DNA of 64,000 nucleotides from Cytidiella melzeri (taxonomy: Eukaryota; Basidiomycota; Agaricomycetes; Polyporales; Irpicaceae): positions 1-64,000 of the forward strand of contig JABYQR010000112.1 in the NCBI GenBank assembly GCA_022592445.1, written 5' to 3'. Position numbers and translations under genes: made by a program. The notes under the pieces were generated by a model, which worked only from the letters and a program-made list of their open reading frames with translations, was not told the DNA's origin and made no database searches. Below are positions 20,329 through 30,543 of this stretch, piece after piece. How positions within the stretch are numbered: position 1 is the first letter of the stretch; each line of letters starts with the position of its first letter.

Positions 20329-20575
20329 TGTCAACTGGTGACCCTCGAGGAACGGAGGGAAGAACGACGGAAGGGAGTGATTAGGAAGGAGGCGCATCAG
20401 CGCCTGGAAACGTCGGCATAACCATACACGTACATCCGGCGATCGAGTACTTTGTATAAAAGGTTTCGGAAGGTACAGGGGACAGCATCTCTTGCTTACC
20501 CTGTACCAGGTACGCCTACATGCGTTGTATAATAATATCTCTTGCTTACCCTGTACCAGACCTATTAGTTTGACA
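20329..20575 (+). repeat. Left LTR
   Basis: Length is 247. It contains TTTGTATAAAAGGTTTCGG, a good TATA box (about 20,449-20,460), so transcription probably starts about 30 bases downstream. A direct repeat CTCTTGCTTACCCTGTACCA occurs twice, once either side of TGCGTTGTATAATAAT. Confidence 0.97.
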
Positions 20576-20595
20576 GGTTATGAGCCCCGTGCTCG
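20576..20595 (+). promoter_or_regulatory. Primer-binding site, half-tRNA initiator-Met type
   Basis: GGTTATGAGCCCCGTGCTCG abuts the left LTR. It is complementary to the anticodon-stem region of an initiator tRNA-Met (containing CTCATAACC) rather than to a tRNA 3' end. Drosophila copia uses the same kind of cleaved half-tRNA primer. Confidence 0.8.
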
Positions 20596-20683
20596 AAAAC
20601 TAGCACAGAGATTTCCAGCTTATTCATTATCGTCGCAACAACTCGTATTCAATATCAACCCCTATCTTCATTCACTCGTTGCG

Positions 20684-22354
20684 ATGTCGAATCCGTCGAA
20701 TCTGTCGGAGTCATCAAAGAATAAACTACCTAAACTCGAAGATGATGGGAGCACCAATTCATATGGAACGTGGATCATCCAAGTTGAGACGAAACTGAGA
20801 TCCATCAATCTCTGGAAATACTTCGACGGACCTCACTCGAATCCGCCGGTGATACCTGAACTCCGCGAAACGTATGAGGACGAGGTCGAAGACCCCATAA
20901 CTGGCATTAAGACGAAAGGAATTAAGAAGGGAAATGAAGCGGAAGTGGAGGAGGCACTGAAGGATGCCGAACCTTGGTACAACTCTAATGTCACCGCACT
21001 CGCTCTGATACTCGAGGCTATTCCTCGTGCGAAAATTCATCTCATCGGTCGCACGAAGACAGCGAAGGAAGCATGGAACATTCTCCGATCCGAATACCGT
21101 CCAGTCAACAATCTCCGAGCGGCATCTCTACATCAAAAGCTGATGAGTTTCACATGCAAGGAGGAAATGGACGTCAGCAAATGGGTAGACAAAATGAGAT
21201 CTATCTATGCTGATCTCTGCGACCAAGACCCGAGTCGCTTGTCCGACGTCAATTTTGCAACCACACTCGCAGATCTCATCCCAACGAACAACAGCTGGCG
21301 CATGTTCTCGCGCTCCTTACACCAAGACATGGCGACCTCACACGCTATGGGGATACCACTATCTTCTTCGAAGGTGATCGAGCTCATCAAAGAAGAAGAC
21401 TGGGCGCAAACGAAGAATGATGCCGATGTAATAGCACAGATCTATGAAACCGATACCATCTACAAGAAGCGCCCCATCACTATTGCCAACGCAAGCCAGA
21501 TAGACGGAGCCAAGTCAAAGAAGGCGAGGGAGTGGTGCGACAACCCAAATTGTGCGAGACCGCGAGGACATCTCTCTAAGGATTGTTTTGCATATGGAGG
21601 AGGAAAGTGTGGGCAGTACCCGGAATGGTGGAGGTGGAAAAGGGATATTCATCTTCCTCCGAACCAACGCTCGAAGTCGCAGAACATCAGTAAGACATTT
21701 AATGCGAATAAAACGACAAAAGCGAACGCCGCAGTCGAGGAGGCGAATGTCGTGGAAGTCAACTCGGCAACTATTTTAAGCCAAGAAGTCTACTCCCTCA
21801 ACACCGTAGTTCAATCCGACCCTGACGACGGGATTGAATGCCACAACGCCGCTTTATCGACCAACCAAAACAAGGAATTCGCCGTGTATCACGACTCCGG
21901 TGCCAACCGGCACATTTTTTTTGATCGTTCGGTTTTCACAAACTATCGGCCAATTGAACCTGTCACCGTCCGAGGATTTGGGTCGTCACTGACGACTTCT
22001 GCTACTGGGGTGGGAGATGTATATCTCGAAGCGACAGTCCACAATGTGATCCATACCGTCAAACTCTCCGACGTTCTGCATGTTCCTGCAGCTCGAATGA
22101 ACCTTCTTTCGCAAGGCTGTCTTGAACGCCGAGGTGTGGGATCAATGACCAAAGGAGGCCGTCTATCCTTGGAACTGAATGGGAAGATCTTGATAACCGG
22201 CGCCCTTAACCATAACAATCTGTATCTCCTAGATGTGCGGCCGACGACGCCATCCAATAACGCTGGTCCCACTCTGTTGGAACGCATCACAATGCCACTC
22301 GCTGCCACATCCCATACACGATCGGTCTCCGCGGATTTTTACACCGCCTACTAG
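20684..22354 (+). CDS. Copia Gag-protease, 5' part of gag-pol
   Basis: Starts at ATG 20,684 (MSNPSNLSESSKNKLPKL). A UBN2-type Gag domain follows (SYGTWIIQVETKLRSINLW, AWNILRSEYRPVNNLRAASL). Next is a CCHC-like zinc knuckle (residues about 285-302, CDNPNC..GHLSKDC), a linker, the aspartic protease (HDSGANRHIFF, about residue 403), and the start of the GAG pre-integrase region (LLSQGCLERRGVGSMTKGG). The frame ends at TAG 22,352-22,354. The next domain's His-box (HRLLGHRGV) continues in the -1 frame, so one frame change is needed at or near GATTTTTACACC (22,334-22,345). Confidence 0.93.
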   Translation: MSNPSNLSESSKNKLPKLEDDGSTNSYGTWIIQVETKLRSINLWKYFDGPHSNPPVIPELRETYEDEVEDPITGIKTKGIKKGNEAEVEEALKDAEPWYNSNVTALALILEAIPRAKIHLIGRTKTAKEAWNILRSEYRPVNNLRAASLHQKLMSFTCKEEMDVSKWVDKMRSIYADLCDQDPSRLSDVNFATTLADLIPTNNSWRMFSRSLHQDMATSHAMGIPLSSSKVIELIKEEDWAQTKNDADVIAQIYETDTIYKKRPITIANASQIDGAKSKKAREWCDNPNCARPRGHLSKDCFAYGGGKCGQYPEWWRWKRDIHLPPNQRSKSQNISKTFNANKTTKANAAVEEANVVEVNSATILSQEVYSLNTVVQSDPDDGIECHNAALSTNQNKEFAVYHDSGANRHIFFDRSVFTNYRPIEPVTVRGFGSSLTTSATGVGDVYLEATVHNVIHTVKLSDVLHVPAARMNLLSQGCLERRGVGSMTKGGRLSLELNGKILITGALNHNNLYLLDVRPTTPSNNAGPTLLERITMPLAATSHTRSVSADFYTAY

Positions 22355-25300
22355 GCCATAGAGGCGTTAAAGGGCTGTCGCGCGCAACAACGGGCCTACA
22401 GATAGAAACAGAACAACTCAATGAGACGTGTGAAACCTGCGCGCGAGTGAATATAAAACGTTTACCTTTCCCAAAATCTACAAATCTCAGGGCCGACCGC
22501 CTACTCTTCCGCATCCATCTCGATATCTGCGGACCTCTTCCTCTCGGATATGGCGGCATCAAATATTTCATGCCGTGTGTCGACTGTCACTCCCGCTGGA
22601 GGTGCCCGTTATTCCTGAAACTCAAATCCGACGCCCTCACCGAATTCATCAAATTCAAATCAGCGGTTGAACGCTTCACCGGCCAGAAGATAGCTGTTAT
22701 CAGAGTCGACAACGCCTCCGAATTAGTCAAAGGGCATTTCAAAACGTATTGCGAGAAGGAAGGGATTTCTTTCGAAAAGATTGTGCCTGACGCCTCGCCG
22801 CAAAATGGAGTGGCTGAGCGCTCGAATTGGACCCTAGCCTCCATGGCGCGTGCCATGCTCATCGACAGTGCTTTACCTGACTTCTTTTGGCCACTGGCGG
22901 TTCAATGTGCAGCACACATTCTGAATCGCGTCCCCACCACCGCTCTACCTCAGCACACAACACCATACCATCTCTGGCACTGCCGCGTGCCAGACATATC
23001 TCATTTCCGAATTTTCGGGTCTCGAGTCATATCGCGGAAGCTTTTGTCGGACTCACTCAACAAGATCCAGGCACGCGGAGAGGAAGGAAGATTTGTGGGG
23101 TACGCACAGGACGCCAAAGGTTATCTCATTTGGTTCCCCGCCTCACATACTGTTCGCGCTCGGCGCGACGTCATCTTCCTCGACAACCAATCACCCTCGC
23201 CCACCCCTACCACAACCTCATCGACTTCTGCACTATGGGACGACGTGTTCGTCGAAAACGACTCGCGTTTTGTGGACAAAACGCAGGACGCAGACGCACC
23301 AAATGAGTATGTACTCGCTGAACGCGGTACAAGGACTATGACTGACACTTTCTCCGGTAGAGAAGTGTCGCGTCGGCCGGACGCCGACACAACTTCTGGT
23401 GCCCCGGTTGGGCAGGTTCAAGACGAACCATGGGCCCCGGAAGGGCTGATCCCGGTAGGATCAAGGGCCCCGGATGGGCTGGATATACCTGCTGGTGAGC
23501 AGCATGGGTCTCCGGACGAGACTATGACTCTGACACGGACACAACTAGCGCCACGGCGGCGAATCCTACCTAACAGATACAAGGAGGACAACTCCGAGTA
23601 TTCGCGCGAGGGGGGGTTGCACATCGACCACGACCTAACCCTCAACGCTCTCACACACGGAATCCAGCTTGAAAACCCAACGCCATCCCAGATTGACCAC
23701 GCCAACGCCAACTCACAGTTTCCCATCGACGACGCAAACGCCAAAGACCCACGCTCTATCGCGGAGGCAGAACGCAGTGAATACTGGGAGCACTGGTTAG
23801 CCGCTATACACGAAGAGCTGGAGGCTCTCAGAGCAAAGGGCGTATACGAAGACGTCGATAGCATACCACCAGACAGGAAGCCAGTCGATTCGAAGTGGGT
23901 CCTCCACATCAAGCGCAACGCTGATGGCCACATAGCGCGTTTCAAGGCACGACTCGTGGCCAAGGGCTTCACACAGATTCCAGGGCAGGATTTTACTTTC
24001 ACATTCGCACCTGTGGCTCGCTGGGACTCAATCCGGACAATCCTTGCCATCGCTGCCCACAATGACCTCTATCTACGCCATATCGATATCAAAACAGCCT
24101 TCCTGAATGGACCATTAGCGGAAGAAATATACATGACTCGACCGTCGATTGTTGGAAAGGGATTCTGGCGTCTGCGGAAAGGATTGTACGGACTCAAGCA
24201 AGCGGGTAGATCCTGGTACCTGGAGTTCAACGAGAAATATCAGGGCCTCGGTTTCAGGAGATGCGAGTCAGACTGGAGCGTGCATGTGCGCGAAAGAGAT
24301 GGGATTAGAGCCATGTCGGCGACGAGCGTCGACGACATCCTACTAGCCACTACATCCAGGGATGAATCCGACGCAGTAACGAAGGGACTGGAGGGTCTAT
24401 TCGAGATCACAGACAACGGCGAGGTGGAATGGCTACTAGGATGTAAGGTCACCAGAAACCGCACTCGTCGCTCAATTCTATTGTCACAGGAAGCGTACAT
24501 CACTTCAATCCTACGACTATTCGACATGGAACATTGCAACGCGGCAACGACGCCTCTCCCACCGAAGGTAACGCTATCGCACGAAGAACAACCACAGACA
24601 GAGAAGGAGCGCGAAGAACTCAAGGCCCTGCCATATTGCGTTTTAGTTGGGAAGGTGATGTACCTAGCGACAACGACGCGTCCGGACATAGCCTACGCTG
24701 TTCGGGAGTTAGCCAAGTACATGTCCTGCTACGGACGTACTCACTGGACCGCCGCGAAGCACTTGCTTCGCTACCTTCAAGGGTCAAGATCCGTTGGACT
24801 CACGCTGGGCAATCTCGACCCCGCGTACCCGTTGTTTCACGCATTTACCGACTCGGATTGGGGTTCAGAAGAAGGAAGGAAATCGGTTTCAGGATACGTC
24901 ATGGTTGTATACCAATCACCTGTCGCGTGGAGCTCAAAACAACAATCGGTGGTCGCGCTATCGTCTTGCGAGGCAGAATACCTCGCATGCTCACACGCAG
25001 CTTGTCAAATCATATGGTTGAGGCAATTACTTGGTGAACTCGGAGAGCCGCAAAAGGGAGCGACGCCGTTGTACTGCGACAATAACGGAACTATTGCATG
25101 TACTCACGATCCTCATGGGCACACAAGAATGAAACATATCGACATACGTGCACATTTTATTCGAAACTGTGTAAACGACGGGAAAATCGATGTTACGCGG
25201 GTGTCAGGAAAGGAGAATATGGCGGACGTCTTCACAAAGTCTCTAGCGCGAATGGCACACACACGGGCGGTTCAAATGCTGGGACAGGTCTCGGGTCAAG

Positions 25301-25362
25301 GGGGGGTGTCAACTGGTGACCCTCGAGGAACGGAGGGAAGAACGACGGAAGGGAGTGATTAG
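22340..25362 (+). CDS. Copia Pol: integrase, reverse transcriptase, RNase H
   Basis: In the -1 frame relative to gag: zinc-binding HRLLGHRGV..CETCARVN, integrase core (DICGPLPLGYGGIKYF, IRVDNASELVKGHF, ASPQNGVAERSNWTLASMAR). A long variable linker precedes reverse transcriptase type 2 (VDSKWVLHIKRNADG, ARLVAKGFTQIPGQDFTFTF, IKTAFLNGPLAEEIYM, LYGLKQAGRSWY) with SVDD at the usual YVDD position. RNase H follows (HAFTDSDWGS, SSCEAEYLACSHA, LYCDNNGTIA, MADVFTKSLARM). The stop at 25,360-25,362 lies inside the right LTR. No further stops interrupt it, so the only defect seen is the gag-pol frame change. It could be programmed or a single mutation. Confidence 0.93.
25293..25306 (+). other. Polypurine tract
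   Basis: GGTCAAGGGGGG lies directly before the right LTR and is the expected plus-strand primer. Confidence 0.8.
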
Positions 25363-25553
25363 GAAGGAGGCGCATCAGCGCCTGGAAACGTCGGCATAAC
25401 CATACACGTACATCCGGCGATCGAGTACTTTGTATAAAAGGTTTCGGAAGGTACAGGGGACAGCATCTCTTGCTTACCCTGTACCAGGTACGCCTACATG
25501 CGTTGTATAATAATATCTCTTGCTTACCCTGTACCAGACCTATTAGTTTGACA
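25307..25553 (+). repeat. Right LTR
   Basis: 247 bases, identical to the left LTR by eye. Confidence 0.97.
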
Positions 25554-25558
25554 CAAAT
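25554..25558 (+). repeat. Target-site duplication CAAAT, right
   Basis: Matches 20,324-20,328. Confidence 0.95.
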
Positions 25559-26563
25559 AGTTCCGTATGGTTTTGTTGCTTCATATAGTGTGACAGCTGT
25601 GGATGTTAGGAAAGTGATTTTCGTGTATTCCAACGACCCGACTTTCGACGGCTGGTCTAAAGAATTTCGGGTGTGAGAATTCAGCGCTCAGCACATTACA
25701 CTGCCAGTGAGACTTACGCACAACAGGCTGAACGTATGTCCTTCTCCAAGAGCTGTACAGCTTTGAACGTAGTCACTGTCAGCAAAAACCCCGGTCTGTT
25801 GGGCGTACAGTATTGGACGAAACTGTCAAGACTCAAGAGTCAAGACGCGGCGCAACACGCGCAAGACACCCGGGCCAGTGACTGGTTAAACCCGCCTGCA
25901 AGTTCGTCCACAAGCAGAACGCCGCGCGCAACTGAATAAAGCAAAGGCCCGGGAGGCGTGAAACGTGAACGGCTGGGGATGAGCCTGAGCCTCAGGCTAG
26001 TCGAAGACGTCAAACACCTCGTCCACTGATCTGAAACCCACAGGCTTGCAGCCAAGTCAATGATTCCGACAGCGTGCTGTGCGGCCGTTCGACTTACTAC
26101 AGGCCCTGTATGAAGCAGACCACGTTTCAATCAAATATCAGACATAGGTGATGGGACCATGGTAATCATGGGAGTTTCAGTGGCCGAGCGCAATCCGTGG
26201 TATGGCCACTCTGCACTGCACCTGTTGTGTGCCCTGACTCAAGAGGAAAAGGCAGTGCGTTTTATCGAATCTCACACAATGTGACGCTCCCGGGCTTTCC
26301 ACCAGCACAGCCGAGCGGTGTTTGGTGTTGGACATATAAACGGCAGCCCTAGCGGGATTGATTCCTCCAGCTGGTCTCTTCGTTCTTCTCGAGAAACTCA
26401 CGCAAGTCTGGGTACCGGTTGGTGAGTTTACTTTGGTTCTTGTCATTCGTCTCGTACCCCTCAAAGACTGATCTGTTGCGCGGCAGCCTGACTTTTTCCA
26501 AGATCCCTTACTGTCACGAATATACATCAACGTCTCCTGCTTATCAACTCACGACCATCATAA
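25559..26563. other. Copia right flank and gap before the secreted-protein gene
   Basis: The first 50-60 bases are the right half of the interrupted repeat. The rest shows no supported gene. The sequence before 26,564 should hold the promoter of the next gene; GGACATATAAACGG at about 26,329-26,342 is a TATA-like candidate. Confidence 0.45.
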
Positions 26564-27044
26564 TGCGTGCTTACACCTCTATTGCTGCCTTATTTCTTCT
26601 CTTGGCTGTTGCTGTGCTCCCAGCTCTGTCGCGACCTTTACTGTACGTATCGCTATTTTATAGCACCCATTATCATGACTGAAGTACGCGCTGTACAGAA
26701 TACCCGCTGAGGATAGTGTATTGAGGTTAGCATAGAGGAACTCTGCTTTATCGAGCATTGGCTGACTTGCGCATCCCGGAAGGCGAACCCTGTCGCCCGT
26801 TGAACGGCATGAGCTGATCATGGAAAAGCGCAACATTCCCGGCCAGTGCACGGGCCCCATCGACACTTGGGCTCCAGAATGCTTCCACTCATTACAGTCA
26901 TCGTCCCCTGTTTCTCAGTGAGTCTCCGTCGTTATCCCACAGTTGTGCGGCTTGATGCTCACCCAGCTGTGGGTGCGTAGGGTTAGGAACGCGAAGCGGC
27001 AAACGATGATGATGCATTGCGATGGCAGACCGAAGAAAAGTCTG
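26564..27044 (+). CDS. Small secreted protein with Kex2-type site (tentative model)
   Basis: ATG 26,564 opens a clear signal peptide (MRAYTSIAALFLLLAVAVLP ending ALSRP). Plausible introns follow at about 26,641-26,698 (GTACGT..TACAG) and 26,727-26,783. The third exon reads VERHELIMEKR then NIPGQCTGPIDTWAPECF, ending before GTGAGT at 26,919. EKR before NIPG is a Kex2-like cleavage site, so a short Cys-containing peptide may be released. The 3' end is unresolved; the end given is one option (an intron of about 49 bases then a short exon). I do not recognise the family. It could be an effector-like or signalling peptide, or a misread open frame. Confidence 0.45.
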
Positions 27045-27164
27045 AGTAATTGTCACTTGGTCCCATTGGCAACCGGTGATGGCCGTCCTACTAAAGCAGA
27101 ACTTCAACGGAGGTCAGTGCATGTCTCGCTCGTGCCCCCTTATACTGTTCTGATGATTGTGTGT

Positions 27165-27320
27165 ATTATATGACATAGGATTGGCATTTAGATAACCAAA
27201 CCACGCTATTGCGTTGGCACGCATGTCGCCAGTGTGTTGATATGTTTCAGGAGACAGCCTTGTCAATAGTTCCTTGGGGTTTTGATGTTCCCTAGTACAG
27301 TGTGACAGTGCGGATCTTCG
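27165..27320 (+). repeat. Paralogue of the Copia target repeat (pre-insertion form)
   Basis: CGCTATTGCGTTGGC, GTGTGTTGATA(T/C)GTTT, GGAGACAGCC, ATAGTTCC and AGTGTGACAG occur here uninterrupted. In the other copy the same order is split by the Copia element (20,215-20,328 and 25,559-25,610). Confidence 0.7.
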
Positions 27321-27545
27321 ATAGTATTCATATTTGTGCCCATGCTATATGAAGCTGTGCGTCAATGACTACTACGCTTTCCTAAAGCAGCTTGATGCTT
27401 TGAAAGACGTCATCGATTGCGAGAGAATGTGCAGAGTGGGAACGACGTTGGTAGCTGACTAAAATGCCTTTCGGCTCGTATTTAGGACGCGCACAGGTGA
27501 GCCCACGACTCGGATCCTTGTCCTCAATCTGTCGACACTCTGACC
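27321..27545. other. Upstream region of the GST gene
   Basis: No gene is called. An ATG at 27,464 opens a short frame that does not join the GST frame. Confidence 0.4.
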
Positions 27546-28473
27546 ATGTCCGGATTACCAGACCAGCACATTCACCCTGTAGCCACTGGTTACGCAGCGA
27601 AGACGGTGGAGAAACACCAAGAGCAGCAGGATCTGGTGTTTTACTCTGGATGGGTGTGTGTTGAAGCTTTTATATCTGAACCACTCTCATGAATAAACTC
27701 CCAAGTTCTGCCCGTTCGTTCAAAGGACATGGGTCACCCTCGAAGAGAAAGGGATCCCATACCAGTACAAGGAAGTCAACCCTTACAAGAAAGAGAAGCA
27801 TTTCCTCGGTGAGTAGATCGTTTGCACCACAGTCGAACGATTCACTAAAGGTACCCACGCAAGAAATCAACCCAAACGGGCTCGTACCAGCGATCGAGTA
27901 TAAGGGTAAAGCTCTGTACGAGTCGCTCATCCTCTGCGAGCTCCTGGAAGAAGAGTTCCCAAACCACAAGCCAAGGCTACTTCCTGAGGACACGACGGAG
28001 CGGGCATACGCCCGTATCTGGATCGACTACATCGCCAAGTCCGTGCTTCCGTGGAACTTCCGGCTCATCCAAGCGCAGGAGCCTGACAAGCAGAAGGACG
28101 CTCTTGACGAGCTGAACAAGGCTCTGAGGACGTTCACAGAGAAGATCAAGGGTCCTTACTTCCTCGGCGATGAGTTTAGTCTTGTTGACATTGCAATCGC
28201 GCCGTGGATTGTCAGGGATTATATCATTGCGGAGAACAGGGGGTTTACGCGCGAGGGCGTGAGTCCCAAGTGGAAGGAGTACGCTGACCTAGTGGAGAAG
28301 CGGGACAGCATCTTGCGCACCCAGAGTGTGAGTTGGCCTTTGCTGCTTTAAATTGTCGTTAATGTTGTTATTAGGACAAGGAGCATTATGCGGAGATTTA
28401 TGGACGATACCTTCGTGATGAAGCTCAGAGTTGGGTGGCAAGGGCCATACGCGCTGGAAAGCCCATTGCGTAA
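27546..28473 (+). CDS. Omega-like glutathione S-transferase
   Basis: A cytosolic-type glutathione S-transferase or reductase acting on glutathione conjugates or thiols. ATG 27,546 (MSGLPDQHIHPVATGYAAK) starts four exons with introns 27,654-27,705, 27,810-27,863 and 28,328-28,374, all GT..AG. The thioredoxin-like half has YSGW then FCPFVQRTWVTLEEKGIPYQ. The CPF motif gives a catalytic Cys, as in omega-class enzymes. FLEINPNGLVPAIEY carries the cis-Pro and LYESLILCELLEE the glutathione gamma-glutamyl contact. The helical half has GPYFLGDEFSLVDIAIAPW. Stop TAA is 28,471-28,473. About 250 residues, usual for the family. The class assignment rests on the active-site Cys only. Confidence 0.92.
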
Positions 28474-28867
28474 CCAAGATTCCGGTAGTGTATTTGTAGT
28501 GCGTTCCCATGCATCATGTACCACAAATACCAATAAAATTGGTTGCAAGGAACCAAAGGCTCCTTCTTATGTATGTGCGAGTGGTGGACCTCCAGAGTTC
28601 AACACAGTAACGCACAAAGTTGACAGGGCTGTTTGTTGATGTTAGGATCAAAAGACTGTAAATTTCTATTTGTGGTGGGACAAGGCATTTTTGGGAAACG
28701 GCTATTGGTGAGTTGGCGCCGAACGAAGGCTCTCTTTCCGCCACCATACTGCTGCATACTGGCCATCCCTCTGCTGATTTGACCACCATTACATGGTCAG
28801 CATGCCTGTCTTATAGCTCAGCGTACTGCTCACAAACGGAAAGATTCGACCAGGATGCATAGACCAA
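28474..28867. other. Gap before the ankyrin-like gene
   Basis: No separate gene is supported. It must hold the promoter and probably a short first exon of the next gene. Confidence 0.4.
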
Positions 28868-30067
28868 GTGAACGCCGCATATGCTCGTCTTACGCACGAT
28901 CAGCTCGTGCTGTTCCTTGTTGCAAGAGGGCTCACGACGATTGGTAGCGACCAAGAGCTGGCATATCGTCTGGCTCAGTATGATATAGACACCTACGACT
29001 TCCCAGCTGACACCGGTGGTCACAGCTCCCACGGGACCACAGCAGTCAATGGCCCCAAAACACGACCTCGGCAGGTTAAAGCTCCTGACCTCCCGGTGGA
29101 GATCCTCGCAGAGATTATGGACCACTTGGGAGACTGGGAACTCGCAAAGGCTGTTGGTATCCCGACGTGTCTTCCACAGCCGTTGGATTGGACACAGGCC
29201 AACCAAACAGACCACGCCGTTCTCACCGGCTATCTCCCTTTCATCCGCACAGTCGATCCAGCAGCACATCCTCCCACGAAAGTCAGCGCTATTCTGATGG
29301 TGCGCTTTGGCTACGTGAACGTGCTGGAGTACTTCCTCACTCACCATCCCTCTATTTTCCGCTCCTTGTACGACTGCGACCTTTTGCCTATAACAGCTGC
29401 GATTCACGGCCGTGTCTCTGTGCTGTCTTGGTGGAAACATGCACGAGAGCTACACCCGGGAGTTATCGGCACCCCATCCCCGGATTCTGTAATCAAGGCG
29501 ATCGACGGAGCGTCCCGTTACGGGAATGTCGTCTCGCTCGAATGGTGGCTGCACTCAGGATTGCCCTTCGAATATACGGAGTCTGCCCTCGAGATGGCCA
29601 GTGCCAAGAATCACGTGGAGGTGCTCAGTTGGTGGAAGCTCAAGAGCAAGGAAGGTAGACTGTCGATGAAGATAGGCAAGGTTATGGATATGGCGAGCAC
29701 AGCGGGCCATGTGACAATACTGGACTGGTGGGCGCGCAACCAACCTGAGATCAAATACGACAAGCTCGCGATGTACCACGCTAGCTGTCATGGCCGGGTT
29801 GACGTTCTTCAATGGTGGCTGGAGAGTGGTCTGCAGGTGATCTTTGACCAGGACGCTCTCGTGGGTGCCACGAAGCATAATCGACCGGAAGTGCTGGAAT
29901 GGTGGGACAAAAGCGGCTTACCGGTACAATATCGCATGTGCGATATTGAGGAGGCGTTGGAGGATGCGATTGGGGGTGGGGAGGCTGCGAGGAGGTGGTG
30001 GACGCGAAAAGGCGTTGACTTCAACGCTAACGATACGGAGTGGATGAAGCTGCAAAATCTCAACTAA
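28868..30067 (+). CDS. F-box-like protein with Trp-Trp ankyrin-type repeats; start unresolved
   Basis: The open frame has no in-frame ATG before the conserved N-terminus (NAAYARLTHDQLVLFLVARG) and a stop lies upstream at 28,814. The true start must therefore be in a small upstream exon. Residues 8-40 resemble a SAP-like helix pair. LPVEILAEIMDHLGDWELAK (about 77-96) looks like an F-box. From about residue 140 come degenerate ankyrin-type repeats of about 30 residues that repeatedly end in LxWW (VLSWWKHA, LEWWLHSG, LSWWKLKS, LDWWARNQ, LQWWLESG, LEWWDKSG). Stop TAA is 30,065-30,067. A role in substrate recognition for ubiquitin ligation is inference from the F-box-like segment. Confidence 0.8.
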   Translation: MNAAYARLTHDQLVLFLVARGLTTIGSDQELAYRLAQYDIDTYDFPADTGGHSSHGTTAVNGPKTRPRQVKAPDLPVEILAEIMDHLGDWELAKAVGIPTCLPQPLDWTQANQTDHAVLTGYLPFIRTVDPAAHPPTKVSAILMVRFGYVNVLEYFLTHHPSIFRSLYDCDLLPITAAIHGRVSVLSWWKHARELHPGVIGTPSPDSVIKAIDGASRYGNVVSLEWWLHSGLPFEYTESALEMASAKNHVEVLSWWKLKSKEGRLSMKIGKVMDMASTAGHVTILDWWARNQPEIKYDKLAMYHASCHGRVDVLQWWLESGLQVIFDQDALVGATKHNRPEVLEWWDKSGLPVQYRMCDIEEALEDAIGGGEAARRWWTRKGVDFNANDTEWMKLQNLN

Positions 30068-30543
30068 AGCTGTCGTGGGTAGGTCAATGTTTGTGTGGAC
30101 ATACGTTTCATTTCTGACAATCCAAAACCCTATAGACTCACTGGGCAGGATAGGCTTTCATTTGCATTGGGCTTGACACAATTTATTCTGTTACGCTGCG
30201 ACATATCTTCACATACATGCGCCATACCTCCTGCTTTCTGTTTGATATTCTCGTGTATGTTGTAATAAAATGGCGATTTTGGAAATGATTTCACGCCGTA
30301 CACTGGCACAGTCCTGACACGTCACTCAGTTAATGGCGCCTGTCTGCGTTACCTGCACCCTTGCTACCACCAACGTCTTGCCATGCAACACCACCCTTGA
30401 CTGTGAAAACTTACGAGCCGACGCTCTTTTTGCTCTGTCTGATCTCTCTACGACACGTTTCCGCGCGGCAATAGCAGCTTCACGTAGGGACTACTCACAT
30501 ACACCTCTTGGCCACCTAAACTCTTACACTTGACGATCGCAAC
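30068..30543. other. Gap before HRD3
   Basis: No gene supported. It contains the 3' end of the previous gene and the HRD3 promoter. Confidence 0.45.

Larger units (their letters stand above)
20329..25553 (+). mobile_element. Ty1/Copia LTR retrotransposon, structurally complete
   Basis: Two 247-base LTRs, which I read as identical, begin TGTCAACTGG and end TTTGACA. They flank a gag-pol region in Copia order: gag, protease, integrase, reverse transcriptase, RNase H. Perfect 5-base target duplications flank the element. Identical LTRs point to a recent insertion. It landed in a repeat whose paralogue lies near 27,165-27,320. Confidence 0.97.

Noticed and set aside
22334..22345. Canonical -1 slippery heptamer at the Copia gag-pol junction
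   Set aside because: The T run allows P-site slippage, but the zero-frame codons GAT TTT TAC do not fit X XXY YYZ, so a programmed site is not claimed.
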